64,000 bases of DNA from an uncultured Saprospiraceae bacterium (GTDB lineage Bacteria; Bacteroidota; Bacteroidia; Chitinophagales; Saprospiraceae), in the NCBI GenBank assembly GCA_937928045.1, contig CALFWO010000026.1, positions 1-64,000 of the forward strand. Direction: 5' to 3'. Shown here one piece after another: positions 19,108 through 27,223 of the stretch. How positions within the stretch are numbered: position 1 is the stretch's first letter; every line of letters starts with the position of its first letter. A model generated the notes under the pieces. It worked only from the letters and a program-made list of their open reading frames with translations. It was not told the DNA's origin and searched no databases. Made by a program: the position numbers and the translations under genes.

Positions 19108-20044
19108 TAATATTTACGCCTAAAATAAGCTTTTTGTTAAGATCATAGCCATTTATAAAATCGATGGCAGATAGTCTTTTTTTACCGGCCGGTTGAAGAC
19201 TTAAAATTTCTAATGATTTGTCTTTACAGCCTACGAATATCCTATTTTTCCCAATTTTAACCATTTCGCCAGGTTCTAAAAAAATTTCCTCGTTGGTCCG
19301 TTGACTCTTGTATATTTTTAACTTTTTACCGTCAAGTGCAGTCCAAGCCACTGGAAAAGGATTCAATCCTCGAATGTGGTTGTGAACTTCAAGGGCAGTT
19401 TTATTAAAATCTATTTCGCAAGTTTCATGGTATAATTTTGGTGCTTTGCTTACTTTGCTGGCATCTTGAGGCCTCAATTTGTAATTTCCTGATTCAATTG
19501 TTTTTACAGACCGTAGGACCACTTCGGCTCCCATGACCATCATTTGATCATGTACTTCTCCTGTAGTATCATCATCGCCTATTTCAAGCGTATCTTGCAA
19601 AAGAATGTCTCCAGTGTCTATCTCATGTTTAAGGAAAAAAGTGGTGACACCAGTTTGCTTGGCACCAGTCATTACTGCCCAATGTATTGGAGCAGCTCCT
19701 CTAAAAGCCGGCAATAGAGAACCATGAAGATTAATAGTGCCGATCTTAGGCATGTTCCAAACTGCCTCTGGGAGCATTCTGAAGGCAACAACTACTTGAA
19801 GATCAGCGTTCAAGGCACGAAGATCAGCTTGAAATGCTTCATTTTTTAGGTTTTTCGGCTGAAGCACCTTCAGGTTTTTATCAACCGCATATTTCTTGAC
19901 AGCAGATTCCAACAGGGTTTTTTTACCTCTTCCACCATATTTGTCGGTGGCAGTAATAACCCCTACGATATCGTATCCGGCTTCAAAAAGTATTTTTAAT
20001 GAGGGAACTGCAAAATCTGGAGTTCCCATAAAGACGATTTTCAT
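19085..20044 (-). CDS. fmt: Methionyl-tRNA formyltransferase
   Basis: Formylates initiator Met-tRNA using 10-formyl-THF. The protein is 319 residues, with the opening IVFMGTPDFAVPSL. The formyltransferase active-site motif is INLHGSLLPAFRGAAP (N105, H107), with the aspartate in EIDTGD near 143. A C-terminal OB-like domain follows from about 205. It is the first gene of the likely fmt-msrB-acyl-CoA dehydrogenase operon. The usual partner def is not adjacent. Confidence 0.96.
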   Translation of the reverse strand: MKIVFMGTPDFAVPSLKILFEAGYDIVGVITATDKYGGRGKKTLLESAVKKYAVDKNLKVLQPKNLKNEAFQADLRALNADLQVVVAFRMLPEAVWNMPKIGTINLHGSLLPAFRGAAPIHWAVMTGAKQTGVTTFFLKHEIDTGDILLQDTLEIGDDDTTGEVHDQMMVMGAEVVLRSVKTIESGNYKLRPQDASKVSKAPKLYHETCEIDFNKTALEVHNHIRGLNPFPVAWTALDGKKLKIYKSQRTNEEIFLEPGEMVKIGKNRIFVGCKDKSLEILSLQPAGKKRLSAIDFINGYDLNKKLILGVNISDEKISN

Positions 20045-20123
20045 AGAATAAGTAGTAATTTTAACAATTATAGAAGGATATAAGATATAATTGTTTTAGT
20101 CTGCAATTGTTCTGACTTCTATA

Positions 20124-20155
20124 TTTTGGAAAACCCTATCTAAGTAATAAATTTG
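20124..20155 (+). promoter_or_regulatory. Promoter of the OmpA-family gene
   Basis: TTTTG at 20124-20128 and TAAATTTG at 20148-20155 are separated by 19 bases. This is a full match to the Bacteroidota TTTG / TAnnTTTG arrangement. Expected transcription start is near 20162. That rules out the GTG at 20160 and favours the ATG at 20193 as start codon. Confidence 0.7.
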
Positions 20156-20192
20156 GTCTGTGAAACACATTAATCAAAAAAACAACACAAAG

Positions 20193-22088
20193 ATGCGGAA
20201 AAGAACCTCTCTAACCGCAATTCTAATTGCGCTATTTTGTCTTTCAGTTTTTGCCCAGAGTGGAGTTAACATCGAAGGCTACGTTTTTGAAGACGGAAAT
20301 CGAGGATATTTGAACCTAGCTAAAGTTACCATTTTGGATCCTTCAACAGGGGATGTCAAAGGAATGGCTTCAACTGATAAAGATGGTAAATTTTTATCCA
20401 TCTTACCAGCTGGAAAAGAGTATGACGTGGTGGTTGAAAAAGATCTTTTCGCCAAAAAGATTGTTCAAATATCAACAATTGGAAAATCGGACGGAGAAAA
20501 GGTATTTACAAGAATACAAATGTCTCGAAAACCGGGGTATATTTTTGATGTTACTATTGCTGAAAAAAGAGCAAGTGACACAATTACGGTTGATGCGATT
20601 ACTGGAGCGACAATCGAAGTATACAACAATACAAAAGGCGAAAGTACACTAACCTTAATTGATCATCCAACACAAACATTTAAATGTCATTTTGAAGATG
20701 GAAATCATTACACCGTTTTAATTAGAAAGAAAAACTATTTCAACAAACGAATGGAAGCTTTTGTAAATGTAAAAGGCTGTATTCTTTGCTTTGAAGGAGT
20801 AGGTGAAGTAAAACCAAGTGATGTATTATCCGAAGGAAATTCGATGGGAACATTAGTTGCTAACGTATCGTTGGAGCCAATACAAATGAATGAAGGCATC
20901 AAGATTGAAAATATTCTTTACGAGTATGCAAAATCGAATCTAACAGACCAAGCTAAATATGAACTGGATAAATTGATCAATCTTTTGAATAACAATCCAG
21001 CATTGGTTGTAGAATTAGGTTCACATACCGATAGTAGAGGTGATGATGAATACAATTTCACATTGTCATCAAAAAGAGCGAGCGCAGCAAGGGATTATAT
21101 TTTGTACAACAGTAATATTGAAAAACACAGAATTCGATATCAAGGTTATGGCGAAATAGCACCACTGAATAAATGTAAAAATGGAGTAAACTGTAGTGAA
21201 GAACAACATGCCTTGAATAGAAGAACAGAATTAAAGGTTGTTGGGCTTTTGGATATTGATCCATTTAAGAATAAGTCGTTGGCGGAAATTATTGAAGAGG
21301 AAAACTTTGAGAAAATGCTAGCTGAAATTCAAAACCAAGAGCAAGTAGTTGTAACTGGTGATGAACAATTGTTAGCATTTAAACAACAAGAGGAGGCTAA
21401 AGAAGCTCAAAGAATAAAAGACAGTTTGATTTTGGCAAATGGGGGAGGAATTGATCAAGAGCCAATTATCTCAGAAACGACTAAAACGAAAAAGGAAATT
21501 GTAAGTGAAACGATAGATGCGGTTAAAGTAGTCAAGGAAGAGATAACTGAAGTGAAAATTCCTGAAACAAAAGTTGCTGAAGTAAAACCTATTGTGGAAG
21601 AAGTATTGATAGAAAAGGATGTCAATGAGCCTACAAAAGTTGTGGAATCTGAAGTTGTCATTATTGAACAGGAAGTAACTATTGAGGAAGAGGTTGCCGT
21701 TAAAGAGGAAATAGTTTCAGTAACGACTCCTGATGTGAAAAATCAAACGGGTTCCTCAGTTTCTAATCCTGCTGAGGTGAAAATCTTTGAGGAGTCTCAA
21801 ATAAATACTCCAAGATCAGCACCTAAGGCAATGCCTTTGCCGGCTGAATATACAGGCTTCAGAATTGAATTCATTTCTTCTCCTTACCAACTTCCTGGAA
21901 GCCATGAAATCTTTTTTAGACATGGAAGGATCACGATGGATCAACAAAAAGATGGATCTTTTAGTTACCTTTTGGGAGCTTTTAACGAATACAAAGACGC
22001 AGAGGATTTTTTAGTAAATATAATGGCAAAGCAATACCCAAACGCTAAGGTTGTTCGATATAAAAAAGGAAATAGAATAAATGGGTGA
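20193..22088 (+). CDS. OmpA-family protein with acidic linker and SPOR-like C-terminus
   Basis: An envelope protein of about 631 residues. Domains in order are: signal peptide (MRKRTSLTAILIALFCLSVFAQ); a carboxypeptidase-regulatory-like beta domain near 25-85 and a second beta repeat; an OmpA peptidoglycan-binding domain near 240-355 (ELGSHTDSRGDDEYN, then SSKRASAARDYI and RRTEL); and a long low-complexity linker of about 150 residues dominated by V, E, K and I. The C-terminal about 80 residues (from YTGFRIEF) may be a SPOR-like domain. Predicted role: tethering the outer membrane to peptidoglycan. An upstream in-frame GTG (20160) was rejected because of promoter position. It overlaps the next gene by 8 bases. 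Confidence 0.8.
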   Translation: MRKRTSLTAILIALFCLSVFAQSGVNIEGYVFEDGNRGYLNLAKVTILDPSTGDVKGMASTDKDGKFLSILPAGKEYDVVVEKDLFAKKIVQISTIGKSDGEKVFTRIQMSRKPGYIFDVTIAEKRASDTITVDAITGATIEVYNNTKGESTLTLIDHPTQTFKCHFEDGNHYTVLIRKKNYFNKRMEAFVNVKGCILCFEGVGEVKPSDVLSEGNSMGTLVANVSLEPIQMNEGIKIENILYEYAKSNLTDQAKYELDKLINLLNNNPALVVELGSHTDSRGDDEYNFTLSSKRASAARDYILYNSNIEKHRIRYQGYGEIAPLNKCKNGVNCSEEQHALNRRTELKVVGLLDIDPFKNKSLAEIIEEENFEKMLAEIQNQEQVVVTGDEQLLAFKQQEEAKEAQRIKDSLILANGGGIDQEPIISETTKTKKEIVSETIDAVKVVKEEITEVKIPETKVAEVKPIVEEVLIEKDVNEPTKVVESEVVIIEQEVTIEEEVAVKEEIVSVTTPDVKNQTGSSVSNPAEVKIFEESQINTPRSAPKAMPLPAEYTGFRIEFISSPYQLPGSHEIFFRHGRITMDQQKDGSFSYLLGAFNEYKDAEDFLVNIMAKQYPNAKVVRYKKGNRING

Positions 22089-22917
22089 AAATAAGGCAGG
22101 TGATCATTTTTTGAAAGGATATAAAGATTTAAAAATTTATACACACAGCTGGCCTGTGGAAAATCCTAAAGCACTAGTTTTAATTGTGCATGGATTTGCA
22201 GAGCATTGCCGTCGATATGATCACTTAGCTAGCCACCTTAATCAGCAAAATATTAATTGTATTGGAATTGATCTTTACGGTCATGGCCAAACTGAAGGCC
22301 TGAAAGGTCATGTTGATAAATATGATTTATTCCTAGACCTTTTAGATCAATTTAAATCACATGCAATAGCTCAATTTCCGAATACCCCAATGTTCATTTA
22401 TGGACATAGCATGGGTGGAAATATCGTTCTAAATTATCTTTTCAAAAGGAAGCCAAATTTCAAAGGAGTTATTGTAACCGGACCGTGGATTGATTTGGCA
22501 AAACCAGCTCCAAAAATTAAAGTAATCATTGGGAAAGCTTTGAGAAATATTCTCCCAAGAATGCTTCAGCCCACGGAGCTGCAGGAACATCTGTTAAGCA
22601 GGGATCAATCGGTAGGAGAAGCCTATATTGCTGACCCACTAGTACAAACCAAGATGTCAAATGCTTTGGGAATTGATATCCTTAAGGCTGCAGATTACTT
22701 AAGAGATTATAATGGAAAGACTCCAACTCCTTTGCTGATTATGCATGGCGATAAAGATCAAATTATTGCGCCAGGTGGTTCTGAGGAATTGTCAAACAAA
22801 ATATCTGGAGACGTTAGTCTAAAACTTTGGCCCGAATTTTACCATGAAATTCAGAATGAAATTGGCAAAGAGGAAGTTTTTACCTTTACGTCCGATTGGA
22901 TTAAGGAATACATTTAG
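22081..22917 (+). CDS. Alpha/beta hydrolase, monoacylglycerol lipase-like
   Basis: A 278-residue serine hydrolase of the Hydrolase_4 group. Features are the oxyanion motif VHGFAEHCRRY, the nucleophile elbow GHSMGG, the late aspartate in HGDKDQI and the catalytic histidine in FYHEIQNE. This pattern is typical of monoglyceride lipases and lysophospholipases. No signal peptide, so it is cytosolic or peripheral to the membrane. Its ATG overlaps the end of the OmpA-family gene by 8 bases, so the two are probably translationally coupled. A small SCP2 protein follows 21 bases later. Confidence 0.88.
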   Translation: MGENKAGDHFLKGYKDLKIYTHSWPVENPKALVLIVHGFAEHCRRYDHLASHLNQQNINCIGIDLYGHGQTEGLKGHVDKYDLFLDLLDQFKSHAIAQFPNTPMFIYGHSMGGNIVLNYLFKRKPNFKGVIVTGPWIDLAKPAPKIKVIIGKALRNILPRMLQPTELQEHLLSRDQSVGEAYIADPLVQTKMSNALGIDILKAADYLRDYNGKTPTPLLIMHGDKDQIIAPGGSEELSNKISGDVSLKLWPEFYHEIQNEIGKEEVFTFTSDWIKEYI

Positions 22918-22938
22918 ATAACATAAAATTAGAAATTG

Positions 22939-23256
22939 ATGACGGCTTGCGAATTTATTGAAGGATTACCAGCAAAGGTTGGAACGGATGTATTAGAAGG
23001 ATTAAGTACAAGATTTCATTTTGACCTACAAGGTGATGATGGCGGGCAGTATACAATCACTGTAGAAGATAATAAGATGGTGGTAGAACCAGGTTTGGAA
23101 GGTGAGGCGAAATGTGTGGTTTCAGCGAAAAGCAATGATTTTGTAGATGTTGTTACTGGAAAGTCCAATCCTATGATGGCGGTTTTAATGGGGAAAATCA
23201 AAATTAGCAATCAAGGCGAGATGATGAAATATGCTAAGATCTTCGGTCTTATGTAA
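22939..23256 (+). CDS. SCP2 sterol-binding domain protein
   Basis: A single-domain protein of 105 residues with the SCP2 fold pattern: an amphipathic N-terminal helix, FHFDLQGDDGGQYTITV, a central beta-sheet, then NPMMAVLMGKIKISNQGEMM. SCP2 domains bind fatty acyl chains or other hydrophobic ligands. It follows the lipase by 21 bases, so a lipid-carrier role beside a lipid hydrolase is plausible. ATG 22939 is preferred over an adjacent upstream TTG at 22936. A strong terminator follows at 23362. Confidence 0.85.
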   Translation: MTACEFIEGLPAKVGTDVLEGLSTRFHFDLQGDDGGQYTITVEDNKMVVEPGLEGEAKCVVSAKSNDFVDVVTGKSNPMMAVLMGKIKISNQGEMMKYAKIFGLM

Positions 23257-23361
23257 ATCTTTCATTCCTAATAGAAATTTGATTTCTAGAGGAACGAATG
23301 TTAAATCTGTTAAATTTCCGTGGTTTACACCAAAAGGTGGTCCGTTGGTTTCATAACCATC

Positions 23362-23399
23362 AAAAGTGATCGACAAACTAGGTTTGTCGATCACTTTTT
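23362..23399 (+). terminator. Terminator after the OmpA-lipase-SCP2 operon
   Basis: A 17-bp stem (AAAAGTGATCGACAAAC / GTTTGTCGATCACTTTT) with a 2-3 base loop, followed by TTTTTG. It closes the upstream operon and isolates the peptide-export operon that begins at 23.7 kb. Confidence 0.85.
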
Positions 23400-23561
23400 G
23401 ATTGTAATTCTACTTTTACCCTAATTCCTCTTAATCCCTTAAACTTTTTTGCTTTTTGGCACTTTTTGGCTTGATATTTTCATTATTCTAATATGTTGAA
23501 TAAGCCAAATTTCTAGTGTAAACAAATAATGAAAGTTATTTCCTTTTTCTAGCTACAAATG

Positions 23562-23612
23562 ACCGCTTTCTCAACAGGACCTACCGCTTTCTAGGAAAAC
23601 TTGACCGCGGTA
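23562..23612 (+). promoter_or_regulatory. Triple 21-bp-spaced ACCGC operator, LytTR-like
   Basis: ACCGC occurs at 23562, 23583 and 23604, exactly 21 bases apart both times. The first two copies extend to the same 9-mer, ACCGCTTTC, with a 12-base spacer; the third is ACCGCGGTA. The half-site size and 12-base spacer are those described for LytTR-type response regulators such as AgrA. The match to their 9-bp consensus is only partial. Two-turn spacing places all three sites on one helix face, upstream of the C39 exporter gene. The identity of the regulator is inferred; none with a LytTR domain is encoded in this window. Confidence 0.6.
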
Positions 23613-23671
23613 TAATTATTGGTCATTCGTCAGCAGTTCTTTGACTACCATTACGGTCGGGAATACTAGCA

Positions 23672-23707
23672 ATGACTAAACAAACTTTTGAGGAAATCAC
23701 CCCCTGA
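23672..23707 (+). CDS. Possible 11-residue leader peptide coupled to the exporter gene
   Basis: ATG at 23672 opens an 11-codon frame (MTKQTFEEITP). Its TGA stop shares one base with the exporter start codon (TGATG). Such overlap usually means translational coupling. No homology can be claimed for so short a peptide. It may be a chance frame. Confidence 0.25.
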   Translation: MTKQTFEEITP

Positions 23708-25896
23708 TGGCAAAGAAATTTCCATTTTATAAGCAGTTGGATCAGATGGATTGTGGGGCGACCTGTCTTCGTATGATAGCGAAGTACTATGGTCGACACT
23801 ACACACTTCAATATCTTCGTGATCTATGCTTTCTAGATAGAGAAGGGGTTTCTCTTTTGGGAATTTCTGATGCGGCAGAGGCCATCGGCATGCATAGCCT
23901 TGGGGTTAAAATGAACTATGACCGTTTAGCGGATGACATACCTTTACCTTGCATAGCTCACTGGCGCCAAAATCACTTCATTGTTGTTCGAAAGGTTTCT
24001 AAAAAACATGTTTGGGTTGCAGATCCAAGTGCAGGTCTTTTCAAAATATCAAAAAAAGAGTTTCTAGAAGGTTGGATCAGCCATAGACAAGATGGAGAAG
24101 AGCAAGGAATCCTTTTGCTCATGGAACCAACACCGGATTTCTATGAAAAAGAAGGGCAGGCAGTCGATAAAGGTGGATTTGGTTACCTCTGGTCTTATCT
24201 AAAAAAGTTCAAACCCTTGATGACCCAGTTGGTCCTTGGTTTGATTTTTGGCTCTGTCTTGCAATTGATCTTTCCATTCTTGATGCAGTTGATTGTAGAC
24301 ACAGGGATTAAAAATCAAGATCAAAGTTTTGTACTTCTCATCTTACTAGCTCAAGGGATTTTATTCTTTTCTCAAACGGCAGTAGAATTTATACGAGGTT
24401 GGATTCTTTTACATATCGGTGTCCGAGTCAACATTAATTTGATCTCGGATTTCTTGATTAAGATGATGAAATTGCCTGTCCGGTTTTTTGATACCAAAAT
24501 GACCGGGGATTTACTGCAGCGTATTTATGACAACAAACGAGTAGAAACATTCTTGTCTTCTACAACTTTGATCACCTTATTTTCGATAATTAATTTTGTC
24601 ATTTTCGGGGTTGTACTTGGATACTACAATCCAATGATATTTTTAGTCTTTTGTGTCGCTACTGTGCTGTATTTAATTTGGGTATTCTTTTTCTTGAAAA
24701 AAAGAAGAGAACTGGATTACAAGAGATTCGATCAAATGGCGGAGAATCAATCTAACTTGATTCAATTAATTGGTGGAATAAAAGAAATAAAATTACATAA
24801 CGCTGAAAAACAGAAGCGTTGGGTCTGGGAAAGAATTCAAGCAAAACTTTTTAGGGTAAGTTTAGATTACCTTAGGGTGGATCAAATGCAACGTTCAGGT
24901 TCTACATTTATAAATGAATCTAAAAATATAATCATTTCGTTTCTAGCTGCAAAGGCTGTAATCGATGGAGAAATGACTTTGGGTATGATGCTCGCTGTAC
25001 AATACATTATCGGTCAATTAAATGCTCCGATCGAACAGCTTGTTCAGTTCATTCATTCTGCTCAAGATGCAAAGATTAGTCTAGAAAGAATGAATGAAAT
25101 TCACACCAGAGAGAATGAAGAAGATCTCGAAGCAAAGATTAATTTACTTCCTGAAAACAAGGATTTATATTTAGAAAATGTAGGTTTTCAATATTCAGGA
25201 CCGCACTCTCCTTGGGTTCTAAAAGGAATAGACTTAAAAATTCCACGGGGTAAAACTACCGCAATAGTTGGAACTTCAGGTTCCGGTAAAACCACAATTT
25301 TAAAGTTGCTACTTAATTTTTATCCACCCACCGAAGGACGTGTGAAAATTGGAGAACTATCTTTAGCTAACTTGCAAAATAGAATGTGGAGAGATAAGTG
25401 TGGAGTAGTAATGCAAGAAGGATTTATTTTCTCAGAATCAATTGCTAAAAATATCGCTTTAGGTGATGAAATTATAGATCGAAAGAAATTATTGAAGGCC
25501 GTCAAGGTGGCCAATTTCCAAGAATTCGTTGAGTCTTTGCCACTTGGATACAATACAAAAGTAGGTTCAGACGGCATGGGATTGAGTCAAGGGCAAAAGC
25601 AAAGAATGTTGATTGCCAGGGCTGTTTACAAGGATCCGGAATATATTTTCTTCGATGAAGCTACCAATGCACTAGATGCCTATAATGAGCTCGTTATTAT
25701 GGAGAACTTGGAAGAGTTCTTTCAAGGAAAAACAGTAGTGGTGGTAGCCCACAGATTGAGTACAGTGAAAAATGCGGACAACATTATTGTCCTTGAAAGA
25801 GGAGAATTGGTTGAACAAGGATCACATAAAGAATTAACTGATAATAAAGGTGCCTATTACCATTTGGTGAAAAACCAACTTGAATTAGGATCATAA
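23707..25896 (+). CDS. C39-peptidase-containing ABC exporter
   Basis: A 729-residue peptide exporter that cleaves leader peptides and secretes the core (role known for the PCAT family). The N-terminal C39 peptidase domain at 1-135 has an intact triad: C16 in QMDCGATC, H90 in NHFIVV and D106 in ADPSAG. A transmembrane domain with about six helices spans about 160-450. The ATPase domain has Walker A GTSGSGKTT near 523, signature LSQGQKQR near 625 and FFDEATNALD near 647. C39 enzymes usually cut after a double-glycine leader. It is the first gene of an operon with HlyD and LanB-like genes, preceded by the triple ACCGC operator. Confidence 0.93.
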   Translation: MAKKFPFYKQLDQMDCGATCLRMIAKYYGRHYTLQYLRDLCFLDREGVSLLGISDAAEAIGMHSLGVKMNYDRLADDIPLPCIAHWRQNHFIVVRKVSKKHVWVADPSAGLFKISKKEFLEGWISHRQDGEEQGILLLMEPTPDFYEKEGQAVDKGGFGYLWSYLKKFKPLMTQLVLGLIFGSVLQLIFPFLMQLIVDTGIKNQDQSFVLLILLAQGILFFSQTAVEFIRGWILLHIGVRVNINLISDFLIKMMKLPVRFFDTKMTGDLLQRIYDNKRVETFLSSTTLITLFSIINFVIFGVVLGYYNPMIFLVFCVATVLYLIWVFFFLKKRRELDYKRFDQMAENQSNLIQLIGGIKEIKLHNAEKQKRWVWERIQAKLFRVSLDYLRVDQMQRSGSTFINESKNIIISFLAAKAVIDGEMTLGMMLAVQYIIGQLNAPIEQLVQFIHSAQDAKISLERMNEIHTRENEEDLEAKINLLPENKDLYLENVGFQYSGPHSPWVLKGIDLKIPRGKTTAIVGTSGSGKTTILKLLLNFYPPTEGRVKIGELSLANLQNRMWRDKCGVVMQEGFIFSESIAKNIALGDEIIDRKKLLKAVKVANFQEFVESLPLGYNTKVGSDGMGLSQGQKQRMLIARAVYKDPEYIFFDEATNALDAYNELVIMENLEEFFQGKTVVVVAHRLSTVKNADNIIVLERGELVEQGSHKELTDNKGAYYHLVKNQLELGS

Positions 25897-25900
25897 TAAT

Positions 25901-27196
25901 TTGGAAGAACACGAAAAAATAGAATTAAGATCAGACGAGGTACAAGAAATCCTCGGAACTCCGCCACGTTGGATCGTGCGTTGGGGAACGACCTTTATAT
26001 TTCTGGGCATCATCTTGCTCGGCGTGGTTTCGTACATCATCAAATATCCAGATGTAGTTGCAGTTCCTATGTATGTAACAACTTATGTGGAACCTGTAGA
26101 AGTCGTTGCGCAGAAAAGCGGTCACCTCGCAAAGTTGATGGTCGAAGATAATGAGTCAGTGATCTTTGGTCAAATATTAGTTGAAATTCAGAACCAAGCG
26201 AACCTAGAAGATGTCCTTGCATTGGACAGTATTACGATGGAGTTGCAAAATTATGAGCTGGAAGAACTTTTAGATTTTGTGCCTCCCACCAAACTCAATG
26301 TTGGTTCTTTGCAATCCGGATATTCACGATTTATTCAGCTTTATAGAGATCTTGCGGATGAAATTTCAAGTGGTTATACAAGCAAAAGATTGGCCACTCT
26401 GAATAGCACAATAAAAAATATTAAATCTTCAATTGCCTCTTCGAAAAGGAAATTAGAAAAAGCCCAAGTAGAGTTTGATATCGCAGATAAGAAAGTTGCA
26501 TATGCTCAAAAGTTGTATCAAGAAGGATTAAAAAGTCGACAAGTAATCGAAGATGCCAGCGCCGTTAGAGCAAGTCTAGATCGACAAATTCAAGCCATTA
26601 GAGGAGAGATTATAGAAAAAGGAGTAAGTATTTCGCAAATTGAAAATCAAAAAGTAGAAATAGGAACAGGTGCAAATCAAAAGATGAAAAATAAATTTGT
26701 TGAACTACAAGAAATTGTAAACAAGTTGAGAACAAGCATCGGTGCATGGAAAGAGGTCAACTTACTTTTATCGCCAATTGAAGGAAGAGTAGCACTTTCC
26801 GCAGATTACAGATCGGCTCAGCAATTTATTAAATCAGGTGATCGAGTAATGGCCATTGTTCCCAAGGCTGGTGATCGTATTTTAGGAAAAGCACAGCTGC
26901 CTTCTTCAGCCTTGGGTAAGGTTAATTTGAATGACAAAGTAATCATTCGTCTAGATGCTTATCCGTATGAAGAATTTGGTTCCCTTATTGGAAAGTTGGA
27001 GTCAAAATCGGCCTTACCAAATAGAGATAAATTGTATCCTATCCATATAGAATTAGATCAAGGATTGATTTCAAGTACCGGCAAAGCCCTTAGGTTTGAT
27101 CAGCAAATGACGGGTGTCGCCGAGATCATTACCAAAGAAAGAAGATTTATTGAACGAATCTTTGATACAATCCGCAAACTCTTCGACAAATATTGA
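25901..27196 (+). CDS. HlyD-family periplasmic adaptor
   Basis: The membrane-fusion protein that links the C39 exporter to an outer-membrane channel. It has 431 residues: a short cytoplasmic N-terminus, one membrane helix near 28-48, a first half-lipoyl segment (VVAQKSGHLAKLMVEDNESV), a long coiled coil near 150-260, and the second half-lipoyl (LLSPIEGRVALS) with a beta-barrel domain after it. The start must be TTG at 25901, only 4 bases after the exporter stop; the first ATG lies beyond the membrane helix. No TolC-type partner is in the window. Confidence 0.88.
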   Translation: MEEHEKIELRSDEVQEILGTPPRWIVRWGTTFIFLGIILLGVVSYIIKYPDVVAVPMYVTTYVEPVEVVAQKSGHLAKLMVEDNESVIFGQILVEIQNQANLEDVLALDSITMELQNYELEELLDFVPPTKLNVGSLQSGYSRFIQLYRDLADEISSGYTSKRLATLNSTIKNIKSSIASSKRKLEKAQVEFDIADKKVAYAQKLYQEGLKSRQVIEDASAVRASLDRQIQAIRGEIIEKGVSISQIENQKVEIGTGANQKMKNKFVELQEIVNKLRTSIGAWKEVNLLLSPIEGRVALSADYRSAQQFIKSGDRVMAIVPKAGDRILGKAQLPSSALGKVNLNDKVIIRLDAYPYEEFGSLIGKLESKSALPNRDKLYPIHIELDQGLISSTGKALRFDQQMTGVAEIITKERRFIERIFDTIRKLFDKY

Positions 27197-27223
27197 TATT
27201 TTCGAGCGCGAGACCATAGTGCT

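Noticed and set aside
23257-23361. A possible tRNA in the gap after the SCP2 gene, because of short paired segments.
   Set aside because: No T-arm GGTTCRANTCC pattern, no cloverleaf and no CCA context could be formed.
23185-23394. A 69-codon minus-strand frame, tested as a precursor gene beside the export operon.
   Set aside because: It lies mostly antisense to the SCP2 gene and the terminator and shows no leader-like pattern.
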